Shown: positions 25,331-35,776 of the stretch, piece by piece
Numbering within the stretch: the first letter of the stretch is position 1
Layout of the letters: every line of letters begins with the position of its first letter
DNA from: Pseudalkalibacillus berkeleyi
Lineage (GTDB): Bacteria; Bacillota; Bacilli; Bacillales; Fictibacillaceae
Assembly (NCBI RefSeq): GCF_021608225.1
Contig: NZ_JAKIJS010000001.1
Coordinates: 1,302,001 to 1,366,000, forward strand
Reading direction: 5' to 3'
DNA: 64,000 nucleotides
The notes under the pieces: model-generated
The model's database searches: none
What the model saw: only the letters and a program-made list of their open reading frames with translations
Told to the model about the DNA's origin: nothing
Translations under genes and position numbers: made by a program

Positions 25331-28300
25331 ATGCCATTTCCCAAGAATAATCAATTTACCCCAATTAGAGTGGGCGGGATACCTTATGCAGATGTAATTA
25401 AGGATATGAACCCAGCCAGTACAGATATCGTAGGGAATGGTAGTTTTCCCTCTTTTTATTTTGCGTATGACACGATCAACGTCTATTTTCGAATGCGTGT
25501 CAGGTCTGATCCTCGAAACAAGTCAAAAACATCCTTTGCCAACTTTGCTTGGGGTGTGTTGTTAAATACAACAGGTGTTGCAGGGACCTACGACTGGCTC
25601 CTAGCTGTGAATGGACGAAAGAATCGAGTCAATCTCGTTCAAAACGTAGATAAGAAGTTCAATTCCTGGAACGATAAAGCGGAAGGGACGAACGGGAAGG
25701 GAGAACCGAACTATTCTCGACAAATCATCAACTTTGACGTCGCACGTGTTGTTCAAGCTGATACAACATTCGGCAATACACAAAACTATTTTATTGATTT
25801 TCTCATTCCAGCATCTACGTTCTTTTCCTTTTTAGAAGTATCGCCTGAAGATGCGGTACAGATGATTGCTTTTACGGCTACGAACAATAACAATTACAAT
25901 AAGGATTCACTAAGAAGATCAGAAGGATTCCAGTTCAAGGATGCACTATCCAATCCTGTGACGATCGACTCGGGTAATGTCAAAGCGCAATTAGAAATAT
26001 CTAAGGAAATGACTTCTGGTCCGACTGAACCTATTGCAGGACAAGATTATGAGTGGTCTGGAAAGATTACATTAACGAATATCGGAAAAAGTCAGGCGAC
26101 AATCGTAAACGTCGTTGATGTCGTTGCGTTAGATGTTGTATCAGGATTTACTGTTACTTCTATCTCACAAGGATCAACAGCTTTCAATCAAGGAATGAAA
26201 ACACTCACTTGGACAGTTGGGGATTTGGAGGCGGGCGAAAGTGCTACGCTGAATTTTGTAGAAAATGGATCGTTCTATACGTCAGGTAATCAAGTTTTGA
26301 ACGTTGCAACTGCAATCGGCTATGACTTATTCACCGGAGGAGAGTTAGTTCCAGTCAGAAAACCTATTGCAGTTGATGTCCAAGCGACAGGTGGTGTTGC
26401 TGGAAATGTACTCAATCAGGTGAACGGACTTCCTGAAGGTGAAGTCACCGTACGTTTGTTATCCGGTGCAACAGAGGTGGCTGTTACAGAAACAAACAGT
26501 GCAGGGGATTATAACTTTTCCACGGTTAATCCTGGTTCATATAACTTAGAATTTTCCAAACCGGACTTTACCACTTCTAATCGAGTCGTTGTAGTTACAG
26601 AAGATAACGTTACGATTGTTAATCAATATTTAGACCCTTTATTAGGGAACTTGGAGGGTACAGTTACTTCGAGCGGGGGCTCGGCAATCGAAAGTGCTGA
26701 AGTGTTCATGATGAATAATGTAGGCGATATTGTTTCAAAGGCAACGACTTCACCTACAGGACAATATACGTTAAACAACATACAACCAGGGCACTACGTG
26801 TTAACTGCTACAGCGGACAATTTCCAGTCCAATTCAATAGGGAAGGAGATTGTTTCTAATTCTACTACAACAGAGAACTTCGTACTTATTTCTAATCCAG
26901 GAACGGTGCAAGGTGAAATCGCAGGTAATGGAACTCCATTATCTAGTGCAACAGTTGATATAATCGGTTCGACAGGACTCATTGTTGCTTCTACTACGAC
27001 AGATGGGGCAGGACAATATGTCATTAACCAATTGGCGCCAGGCTCCTATCGATTACGTTCTAGTAAATCATCTTTTCAAACATTCAACATAGGCTTTGCT
27101 GTATTGGCAGGGCAAACGGTAGAGGTGAACCTGGATTTGTTACCTAATCCTGGTTCTTTAAGTGGTACTGTAAAAGATGATGATACAGGTGATCTCTTAC
27201 AAGGTTCGAGTATAAAAGTAACCAACAGTTTTGGTTTAACTTGTGCACATGCAACGACTGATTTGAATGGAGAATATTTTGTGGAAGCGTTAGCACCAGG
27301 AAATTACGCAGTTTCGTGTGCATCGCAAGGACATGGTACAGAAAATATAGGCGCATATATAAAGTCCGATCAAAACACCAACCTGAGTATCTCTTTAAAA
27401 AGATTAACAGGCGTTCTTGCAGGAACCGTATTATCTGATGGTACTCCTATAAGTGGAGCGAAAATCGATGTCGTATCTAATAATGTAGTCATTTCCAAGA
27501 CAGTGTCGGATGAAAATGGTTCCTACATCATTAACGGATTGACTCCAGGTAGATATACAATCATTTTTACCGCAGAAGGCTATTCCACGACGACACTAGG
27601 AGCAATTATAGAAAACAACCAAACATTTTCACTTAATGCAGAGCTCAAGACGTTGTTTGGTTCTATCACAGGTACTGTAACGGATATTGAGGGGAACGTA
27701 CTTCCTGGAGCGGTCCTCCTGATTAATAATTCTGATTCAGATGTACTCGTATCTAGACGTGTTACCAATTCTAATGGTAACTATTCAGTAGGTGAATTGA
27801 ATCCTGGGAGCTATATTGTAACGGCGTCATTTAACAATTATCAATCTTTATTAGGTGGAACAATCATTACATCAGGAGATCAATCTGAATTAGATTTCTC
27901 TCTTTCTCCAGATCCTTCATCCGTTGAAGGGACGATCTACAACGAAGAAACGGATGAACCAATAATGGGTGTTTCAATTCTAATGCAACTAATTGATTCG
28001 AATGGCGTGGTACTAGCAACAACGTTTTCAAACATTGATGGTGAGTTTATTTTTGAGAATGTTCTACCGAACACATACACAGTTAATGCAAGTACTGACG
28101 GCTTTAGGAGTTCTTATGCGAGTGTGAAAACAGAGCCAGGCCAAGTCAGCACAACCCGGATAGAACTTGTTCCAATCCCTGGTTTCATTACAGGTACGTT
28201 GACGGATGAAGATACAGAGTTACCTATTGGCGGTGCAACAATCACAATTAGTAACGCACTCGGCTTTCAAGTTGATTCAATGTTAACAAGTGCAGACGGG

Positions 28301-31300
28301 CAATTTCTATCCATGGGCTTACCTGCAGGGATATATACACTTGCGGTTGTAGCAAAAGGATATGAAACAAACCTTGTTGGAGAGATCGTACCTTGGGGGT
28401 TCACGAAAAGTATCGATATTCAACTAAAAGCAAATCCTGGATCGATTAAAGGAACGATTACACCTGCTGCTGATAACTTAGTTGTACAATTATTCTCATT
28501 AGATAATCAACTGATCAACTCAACTGCAGCCGACCCATCAGGCGTTTACGAATTTCAAAATTTAGCACAAGGTAACTATATTTTGAAGGCGGCTGCCCTT
28601 AACTATTCAATTGCTTGTACAGGGGCTTATGTAGAAGCAGGAAATGAAACAATTGTCCCGATGACCATTAAACCAAATCCAGGAACAATAAGCGGAAACA
28701 TCGTTAATGACATAGGTGAGACATTGCCGAATACAACAATCTCTCTTTTGGACGTAAACGAAACGCCAATCGCTTATGGAAACACTGATATCAATGGTAA
28801 CTATTTTATAGGGAATGTTCCACCGGGTAGTTACGCGCTCATTGCAAAATTAATGATGCATACAACTACAACTGGAACCGTAACAGTTAACCCTGGGCAA
28901 GAGGTAACGGATGTTGATTTTGTCATGGACCGTAAAAGAGGCATAATCTCAGGTGGGGTTTCCGATTCGATAACAGGCAAAGTCGTGACAGGTGCATCTA
29001 TTCTTCTACGAAACAGCTTAGGCATTCTCATTAAAAACGCGACAACCGATCAATTCGGAAAGTTTTTATTCTTTAATATCGGTCCCGATTCCTATACTGT
29101 CACATCCTCAGCACCGAATTATTCGACTGAAATAAATGGGGTAATCGTACAGAGTGGTGAAACTTCTGGTCTCAATGTACGATTACGTAGCTTGGTTGGG
29201 AACATATCCGGTCAAGTCGTAGATGAGAATGGAAATCCCATTGGTGGAGATAACGTTCAGGTGAAATTGATGGGTGCCAACAGGGAACTGCTTCAGGCGT
29301 TATTAGCATCACCTGATGGATCGTTTATCATTCCAAGCTTATCTGAGGGGACGTATCAAGTGAGTGCGACACTTGAAGGTTATACGTCAAATCTCGTATC
29401 CGTCATCATCACACCTGGAGAAGTAAGTAATGTGAAGGTCCAATTATCTCCGATCCTCACAACTTTACAAGGAACAGTATTTAATTCGGAGACAGGTGAG
29501 CCTATTTCTGGAACAGCTGTTACCTTATCATTAACGAAGAATACGGGTGTTTTCGTTACGAATCAGTATCCTAGTAACGAAGGTGTATTCATATTTGATT
29601 CGATCTCTCCTGGGATTTACTTGTTAAATGTGAATGCTGAAGGGTATGGAAATCAAGTGCTTACCTTAACTGTTCCAGAGGAAGGAACCACCATAGATGT
29701 TCCTTTGTTGAGAAATCCTGGTGCGATTACGGGTTATGTGACCAATCAACTCTCTAGTGAACCTTTAACCAATGCGGTTGTCACAATTGTTAATCAAGGA
29801 AAAACCTTAGAAAACAACGTTGTTAGTGATAGCTTCGGTCAATTTACCTTCCCTAACTTATCACCGGGTCGTTATCGCGCACTCGTAACAGCCGGAGGAT
29901 TCTCAAGTCAAAGTGCGACATTTGATGTTCTATCTGATCAGACAACTTCACTTAGCTTTATTCTAACACCAGAACCTGGAGATTTAATCGGAACTGTAAC
30001 AAGCACGGTAACAGGTGAGCCTATCGCTAGTGTAAATATTCAAGTACGATATTTGACACCTACTGGGCCTGTTTATGCGAGCACGCTTACTGACGAACAA
30101 GGTGTGTTTCGTACGCAAGGTTTGTATGCCGGAACATATACCGTTATTGCTTTTTCAGAAGAAAGGTTCGGTTCATCGAGTGCTTCAGTAGTCGTTCCTG
30201 CAAACGGAACAAGGACAATTGACTTTGCCCTTGAGCCATTCCCTTCAACTGCAGAAGGGACGATTCGCGATGAAATCACAGGTGAACCAGTGGAAAATGT
30301 ATTTGTACGATTATTAGATATACATGGCAGCTCAATTCAAGTTGTGAATTCAGATAGAGATGGTTTTTACCGTTTTTCCGGATTTACGTCCAGTCAATAT
30401 TTAATATCAGCGATTTCCCCTGATTATCAGCGCGTTCAAGTTTCTGTGAACCCTCAACCTGGAGAAACAGTCGTTGCAGATCTATTCTTTACACCTGAAC
30501 CTGGAAGGATTTCTGGATTGATTTTAGATATAGAAACCGGTTCACCACTAGTTGGTGCTCAAGTTGAAGTTTATTCACCAGGTTCGACAGTCCCAGTAGC
30601 TAGAAGAACAGCAGGCGCAAGCGGGAACTTTTTGATTGAAGGGGTAGCGCCCGGAACGTTTACGATTAATGCGTATACGCTCAACTATAGCCAAGAAATC
30701 AAAGGAATCGTTGTTGAGCCGAACGATACGACCGACCTTGAATTTCGCCTCGCACCTGATCCAGTTTCCGTTTCAGGTACTGCAGTGGATGAGAATGGTC
30801 ACCCATTAGCAAATGTCAGCGTACGTATCATTGATCGACACGAAGTCGAGATCGGAAATGGGATTTCAGATATCGATGGCAATTTCGCGATAGGTAATTT
30901 ACCAAATGGTTCATATACGATTATCGCTGGTATAGATGACTATGCTGAGTTCACAACAGGTATTTCTGTTCCCCCTGGTGGAGAATTTGTAGGCCTAGAA
31001 GTTGTGATGATTCAGCTTGGAGGCACGTTCTCAGGGAAAGTAGTGAGTACAGAAACAAGTGAAGGGATTGCAGGGGTTTTGGTCTCAGTATCAACACCAG
31101 AAGGAATTCCGATTATTTCGACGAACTCCGATCCAAACGGTGATTTTGTCTCTCCATTGTTATCTCCTGGGATGTATACTGTGATCGCGAGTTCACCGTA
31201 TTTTATACAGGATCAAACAGGTGTCATCATCGTATCCAATGAAACTTCAAATGTTTCATTTGCTCTTCAAGGTATTGGCGGTACGATAAAAGGCGCTGCA

Positions 31301-34300
31301 GTCACCGTGAACGGTGAACCAATCACAAACAATTCTGTAACCATTCGATTGCTAAACGATAACGGGGCGTTGCTTCAGACTTTACAGGCAAAATCAGATG
31401 GAACCTTCGAAATTTTAAACCTTCCACAGGGAACCTATCAAGTAAATGTGAACGCAGAAGGTTTTCAAACTGCTACTGTAGGATCTATCGTTGTAAATGG
31501 AGAAGTAACAAACCTCATTACTCCTCTTACTCTAGCTGGAGGATCAATTGAAGGGACAATTGTTGATTCTGAAACGGGATTATCTATACCAGGCAGTTTT
31601 GTAGAGGTATCCGATGTGAACGGCGTGCTTGTCACAACAATCACAAGTGATCAAAACGGAGAATTCATTTTACCAGATGTTAAAGTTGGACCGCTCAATA
31701 TAAAAGGTATTGCACCTAGTTACGGGGCATCAACGATTGGTGTCATTGTTGAGCCGGGAGAAATATCTTCTATTCAACTTTCTTTGACACTAATAACGGG
31801 GTCGTTAAGTGGGGTCGTTATAGATCCGGACGGCACTCCGATCGGCAACAGTACAGTACTATTAAACGATGCTACCAATACTTCTGTATCAACAGTCATT
31901 ACAGGTACTGATGGATCATATGAAATACTTCAACTTGTACCAGGTGATTATACCTTAAATGCCGACGCTAATCGTTTCGGTAGTAATATTGTGTCTGGTA
32001 CGATACTCCCCGATCAAGAGAGCGTTGTTGATATTGTGTTAATACCAGATGGGGGAATCGTTCAAGGTACGATCAAGAATAAGGTCAATGATGAACCCTT
32101 AATTGGTGCCTCACTTGAACTTAGATCTGTCAGTCCATTTGGTCCAGTCATTAATACTGTGCTAACAGATAGTGATGGGAACTATAATTTTGGAACGATA
32201 TCGGTTGGAACCTATACGATTGTCGTCACCATGAATAATTTTGGTAGTGAAACCGGATCTATACTTGTAGAGAATGCAGTCACACACACGCATGACTTTA
32301 ACCTTTCGCCAAATCCATCAAGTGTTCAAGGTACGATTTCTACAGATGGTGTACCCATCATGAAAACGGTTGTTAAGCTCGTAAATGTTACAGGAACAAA
32401 TGTCGCTGAAGTTCAAACCGATGAACAAGGTCGTTTCTTAATCCAAAACTTCAATGCAGGTACCTATTCTTTATTGGTTAGTAATCCGGACTACCAAGCC
32501 GCTACAAAAGGATTTACTGTAAAAGAAGGGGAGACTGCTACGACTGATTTTGATTTAACTGCACTCCCTGGTGTTATAAAAGGAACAATTGTTGATGAGC
32601 AAACAGGACTACCAATAGGTGGAGCGGTGATCCAGATTGTCTTTGGTGACAGTGTGCAACCTATTGACCGTGCAATCACAGACCCTTCAGGTAATTATGT
32701 AATCGATGGGTTAGCACCAGGTGGGTATACAGTATCAATGACCACTCCAAATTATAATACGTTTATGTCAGGTGCAACGGTAACGCCGAACGATACAATC
32801 CAGATTGACGGCTTGTTAGGACCAAATCCCGGAGTGGCTACAGGTACTGTTTCAGGTCCTGAAGGTCCAATAACCGGGGCAACAATTAAAGTAATTGATG
32901 TGAATGGAACTGTCATTGGATCAGCTGTATCAGACGGAAGTGGTTCCTTCTCGATTGGAAACCTACCGGTTGGAACGTTTGCGGTGACAGTGGTAGCACA
33001 GGATCACCACAGTGACACCCAGGGGATTACGATTTCACCTGGAGAAGTGGAAAGTATGGAATTCAGCTTAAACACTCAACCCGGATCCATTATTGGGAAA
33101 ATTCGAGATCAAAACGGCAATCCTCTTCCAGGAACGGTTATAAATGTATTGTTGAATGGATTGATCATCTCTTCAGTCGTTACCGATGAGGATGGAGACT
33201 ACACATTTGAAAACCTACAACCGAATTCATATCAAGTCTCATCCAATAAACCAGGCTATGCAGTTTCCTCTATCGGTGCGGTAGTAAACAGTAATGAGGT
33301 TGCAACGGCAAACGCAACATTGACTTCAGTATCTGGAAGCATTAATGGTACTGTTACAGATCAGGATGGAAACCCAATTCGTAATCAATCCATCTTCGTT
33401 AACCTATTTGACCAAAATAATAGCTTCATAACGTCTGTTCTTGCACAACCTGATGGCACGTATACGATCACAAATGTATTAGAAGGAAATTATATCCTTA
33501 CAACAACCACAGAAGGGTATAGTCCAAACACATTTTCGATTCCAGTTGAATCTGGTGAGGTGTCTGAACTGGATCTATTATTAACACCACAAGGTGGGAC
33601 ACTTTCTGTGCAGGTTATAGAGAATCCCACGAGTATTCCGTTGCCAGGTGTTATTACAGATGTTTATAATGACACAGGAATTCCAATTACTTCTGGTATT
33701 ACAGATCAAGATGGTTCTTTAAAAGTGGAAAATCTAGAAGAAGGTCTCGTAGTGATTTCCGCAGCCGCTCCAAACTACACGAACGCTACACAATCAGCAA
33801 TCATTGAGAACGGCGCAATAGCAGAAGCACTACTTGCAATATCACCAGAAACAAGCAATCTTGTTGGCGTCATAACAGACCCTAATGGTAATCCAATCGC
33901 TGGCGCAACAATACAAATTATGGATTCGAAGAGATCCGTGGTTACAACTGTATTGACTCAAAGCGATGGTGGGTACGCAGTATTTGATTTAGCCTTAGGC
34001 ATTTATACGATGCTCATCAATAGTCCTGGTTATGAACAGCAATCACTCAGTGCAGATATTAAGTCAGGGGAGTCTACAGTTACGAATCTAAACTTAGCGT
34101 TTTCACCAGGGAACGTAGAAGGGGTCGTCACGGATGCTGAAACAGGTTCGTTCTTAGCAAGGACAAATGTAGAATTACGATTGATTAGTACGTCTGGGCC
34201 AGTGGTGGCGTCGACAATCACAGATGCACAAGGGAATTATCGTTTTACAGATGTAACAAGTGGCAACTATACAATTGTCGCAACGCATCGTGTGTACGGT

Positions 34301-35626
34301 AATGATTCAACTACGATTGCAGTAGAACCAAACATGACGACATTTGCTGATCTTCAATTAATAAGAAAGACTGCAAGTGTAGCTTGTACAGTACGGAATA
34401 GCGAAAGTGATGAGCCACTTCCGAACACACTTTTAAGAATTGCTTCTCAAAACGGTACGGTAGTTGCTGAAATGCAAACCGATTTAAAAGGTGAAATTCT
34501 ATATGAGGGACTTCAACCCGGAAAATACAGTATGGCTGCAATTAATCGTGATTATAGAAGTGAGATCACCAGCTTCACCGCTGACCCTGGTGAGCCTACC
34601 CGATTAATTTACAATTTAGTTGCTTTACCAAGCCAGTTTACAGGTATTGTTACGGATGCAAGTACTGGTATACCAATTGTAGGCGCAATAGTAGAGGCGT
34701 ATGATCTTTTGGATCGACCCGTTGCTGTAGCTTTAACCAATATCGAAGGCGCGTATACAATACCAGCGTTAAGTGATGGAACATACACGTTGAGGGCTAC
34801 TGCACAAGGGTATGGAGCTGCGGCTAGATTATCAACATTAATTGTAAACGATACAAATATTGAGAATTTTGCATTGTTACCGAATCCTGCAACTGTTTCA
34901 GGTACAGTTATCAGTTCAGGCAACGGTCCGCTAAAAGATGCAGCCGTTTCTGTATTTAATGTAGATGGGACTGTAGTTGGAAACACGAGCACAAATACTG
35001 ACGGAACCTATTTCATCGGCAATTTAAATGCTGGTCAATATTCGGTATCCGCTGATGCTGACGGTTATTTAGAAGAAAATATCAAATTATCACTTACAAA
35101 TGGTGAAGAAAAGACTGGCGTTGATTTTAATTTGAAGCCAGGAGCCAATGGAGACATCGTGGGTCAAGTATCAGACAGCACAACTGGCCTTCCCCTTTCA
35201 GACGTGTTCATTCAACTCTTGACAAGGAATGATGAGCTAATCGACGAAGTTACAACAAATGCAGAAGGTGTATTTTCATTCCTAGGTACACCTGCTGGTT
35301 CATATGAATTACGTGCTACAATATCCGGATATGATCCTTATTCCACTCTAGTTGAATTACGTGATGAAGAGGAGCTACTCTTATTGATATCACTGGTGGC
35401 TTTAAAACGCGAGCCATCCTACCCGGGTGCACAACAATTCTACATCGTCAGTGGAGGAAAGGTCATCAGTTTAAATAATGGCACATTACCAACCATATTC
35501 ACTTTAGTTGAAAAGAACGATGACGAAACTTGTGCAACATTCTCTTACGTAGAAGCAGTAGGAGGGGTCAATACGAAAAGATTCATCTTATTTGATCTCA
35601 CTCAGATTACACTAATTAGAGTTTAG
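25331..35626 (+). CDS. Giant repeat protein with about 35 carboxypeptidase-regulatory-like domains
   Basis: About 3,431 residues. Residues 1-220 form a unique Asn/Phe-rich domain. Residues 220-355 resemble a DUF11 domain (GQDYEWSGKITLTNIGKS). From about 355 to 3350 I count 35 repeats of 80-90 residues. Each opens like NPGxIxGTVTDxxTGxPIxG, has a middle xDxxGxYxIxxLxPGxYxL, and ends near xGxxVxxGxxxxxxxxL: the transthyretin-like carboxypeptidase-regulatory fold. A unique 70-residue end follows, starting PSYPGAQQFYIVSGG. No signal peptide, membrane helix or LPXTG motif is visible. ATG 25331 has GGAGGTG 5 bases upstream; TTG 25298 lacks one. A long stalk or surface fibre is likely. Lack of a signal peptide together with a possible mother-cell promoter suggests the spore surface, but that is inference. 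Confidence 0.85.
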   Translation: MPFPKNNQFTPIRVGGIPYADVIKDMNPASTDIVGNGSFPSFYFAYDTINVYFRMRVRSDPRNKSKTSFANFAWGVLLNTTGVAGTYDWLLAVNGRKNRVNLVQNVDKKFNSWNDKAEGTNGKGEPNYSRQIINFDVARVVQADTTFGNTQNYFIDFLIPASTFFSFLEVSPEDAVQMIAFTATNNNNYNKDSLRRSEGFQFKDALSNPVTIDSGNVKAQLEISKEMTSGPTEPIAGQDYEWSGKITLTNIGKSQATIVNVVDVVALDVVSGFTVTSISQGSTAFNQGMKTLTWTVGDLEAGESATLNFVENGSFYTSGNQVLNVATAIGYDLFTGGELVPVRKPIAVDVQATGGVAGNVLNQVNGLPEGEVTVRLLSGATEVAVTETNSAGDYNFSTVNPGSYNLEFSKPDFTTSNRVVVVTEDNVTIVNQYLDPLLGNLEGTVTSSGGSAIESAEVFMMNNVGDIVSKATTSPTGQYTLNNIQPGHYVLTATADNFQSNSIGKEIVSNSTTTENFVLISNPGTVQGEIAGNGTPLSSATVDIIGSTGLIVASTTTDGAGQYVINQLAPGSYRLRSSKSSFQTFNIGFAVLAGQTVEVNLDLLPNPGSLSGTVKDDDTGDLLQGSSIKVTNSFGLTCAHATTDLNGEYFVEALAPGNYAVSCASQGHGTENIGAYIKSDQNTNLSISLKRLTGVLAGTVLSDGTPISGAKIDVVSNNVVISKTVSDENGSYIINGLTPGRYTIIFTAEGYSTTTLGAIIENNQTFSLNAELKTLFGSITGTVTDIEGNVLPGAVLLINNSDSDVLVSRRVTNSNGNYSVGELNPGSYIVTASFNNYQSLLGGTIITSGDQSELDFSLSPDPSSVEGTIYNEETDEPIMGVSILMQLIDSNGVVLATTFSNIDGEFIFENVLPNTYTVNASTDGFRSSYASVKTEPGQVSTTRIELVPIPGFITGTLTDEDTELPIGGATITISNALGFQVDSMLTSADGQFLSMGLPAGIYTLAVVAKGYETNLVGEIVPWGFTKSIDIQLKANPGSIKGTITPAADNLVVQLFSLDNQLINSTAADPSGVYEFQNLAQGNYILKAAALNYSIACTGAYVEAGNETIVPMTIKPNPGTISGNIVNDIGETLPNTTISLLDVNETPIAYGNTDINGNYFIGNVPPGSYALIAKLMMHTTTTGTVTVNPGQEVTDVDFVMDRKRGIISGGVSDSITGKVVTGASILLRNSLGILIKNATTDQFGKFLFFNIGPDSYTVTSSAPNYSTEINGVIVQSGETSGLNVRLRSLVGNISGQVVDENGNPIGGDNVQVKLMGANRELLQALLASPDGSFIIPSLSEGTYQVSATLEGYTSNLVSVIITPGEVSNVKVQLSPILTTLQGTVFNSETGEPISGTAVTLSLTKNTGVFVTNQYPSNEGVFIFDSISPGIYLLNVNAEGYGNQVLTLTVPEEGTTIDVPLLRNPGAITGYVTNQLSSEPLTNAVVTIVNQGKTLENNVVSDSFGQFTFPNLSPGRYRALVTAGGFSSQSATFDVLSDQTTSLSFILTPEPGDLIGTVTSTVTGEPIASVNIQVRYLTPTGPVYASTLTDEQGVFRTQGLYAGTYTVIAFSEERFGSSSASVVVPANGTRTIDFALEPFPSTAEGTIRDEITGEPVENVFVRLLDIHGSSIQVVNSDRDGFYRFSGFTSSQYLISAISPDYQRVQVSVNPQPGETVVADLFFTPEPGRISGLILDIETGSPLVGAQVEVYSPGSTVPVARRTAGASGNFLIEGVAPGTFTINAYTLNYSQEIKGIVVEPNDTTDLEFRLAPDPVSVSGTAVDENGHPLANVSVRIIDRHEVEIGNGISDIDGNFAIGNLPNGSYTIIAGIDDYAEFTTGISVPPGGEFVGLEVVMIQLGGTFSGKVVSTETSEGIAGVLVSVSTPEGIPIISTNSDPNGDFVSPLLSPGMYTVIASSPYFIQDQTGVIIVSNETSNVSFALQGIGGTIKGAAVTVNGEPITNNSVTIRLLNDNGALLQTLQAKSDGTFEILNLPQGTYQVNVNAEGFQTATVGSIVVNGEVTNLITPLTLAGGSIEGTIVDSETGLSIPGSFVEVSDVNGVLVTTITSDQNGEFILPDVKVGPLNIKGIAPSYGASTIGVIVEPGEISSIQLSLTLITGSLSGVVIDPDGTPIGNSTVLLNDATNTSVSTVITGTDGSYEILQLVPGDYTLNADANRFGSNIVSGTILPDQESVVDIVLIPDGGIVQGTIKNKVNDEPLIGASLELRSVSPFGPVINTVLTDSDGNYNFGTISVGTYTIVVTMNNFGSETGSILVENAVTHTHDFNLSPNPSSVQGTISTDGVPIMKTVVKLVNVTGTNVAEVQTDEQGRFLIQNFNAGTYSLLVSNPDYQAATKGFTVKEGETATTDFDLTALPGVIKGTIVDEQTGLPIGGAVIQIVFGDSVQPIDRAITDPSGNYVIDGLAPGGYTVSMTTPNYNTFMSGATVTPNDTIQIDGLLGPNPGVATGTVSGPEGPITGATIKVIDVNGTVIGSAVSDGSGSFSIGNLPVGTFAVTVVAQDHHSDTQGITISPGEVESMEFSLNTQPGSIIGKIRDQNGNPLPGTVINVLLNGLIISSVVTDEDGDYTFENLQPNSYQVSSNKPGYAVSSIGAVVNSNEVATANATLTSVSGSINGTVTDQDGNPIRNQSIFVNLFDQNNSFITSVLAQPDGTYTITNVLEGNYILTTTTEGYSPNTFSIPVESGEVSELDLLLTPQGGTLSVQVIENPTSIPLPGVITDVYNDTGIPITSGITDQDGSLKVENLEEGLVVISAAAPNYTNATQSAIIENGAIAEALLAISPETSNLVGVITDPNGNPIAGATIQIMDSKRSVVTTVLTQSDGGYAVFDLALGIYTMLINSPGYEQQSLSADIKSGESTVTNLNLAFSPGNVEGVVTDAETGSFLARTNVELRLISTSGPVVASTITDAQGNYRFTDVTSGNYTIVATHRVYGNDSTTIAVEPNMTTFADLQLIRKTASVACTVRNSESDEPLPNTLLRIASQNGTVVAEMQTDLKGEILYEGLQPGKYSMAAINRDYRSEITSFTADPGEPTRLIYNLVALPSQFTGIVTDASTGIPIVGAIVEAYDLLDRPVAVALTNIEGAYTIPALSDGTYTLRATAQGYGAAARLSTLIVNDTNIENFALLPNPATVSGTVISSGNGPLKDAAVSVFNVDGTVVGNTSTNTDGTYFIGNLNAGQYSVSADADGYLEENIKLSLTNGEEKTGVDFNLKPGANGDIVGQVSDSTTGLPLSDVFIQLLTRNDELIDEVTTNAEGVFSFLGTPAGSYELRATISGYDPYSTLVELRDEEELLLLISLVALKREPSYPGAQQFYIVSGGKVISLNNGTLPTIFTLVEKNDDETCATFSYVEAVGGVNTKRFILFDLTQITLIRV

Positions 35627-35652
35627 GGAAATGAATGACTAAAGAAGGATCT

Positions 35653-35686
35653 AATACCAGCTCGAGAAATAGGGCTGGTATTTTTT
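35653..35686 (+). terminator. Terminator of the giant gene
   Basis: AATACCAGC (35653-35661) and GCTGGTATT (35674-35682) form a perfect stem with a 12-base loop, ending in a T run. Confidence 0.9.
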
Positions 35687-35776
35687 CTGTTATAAATTTA
35701 AAAAATGAACGTTACCTAAGGGTGTCTTTACTAAAAACATGATAGAATGATGAAAAATGCAAAATGGGGAATGATG

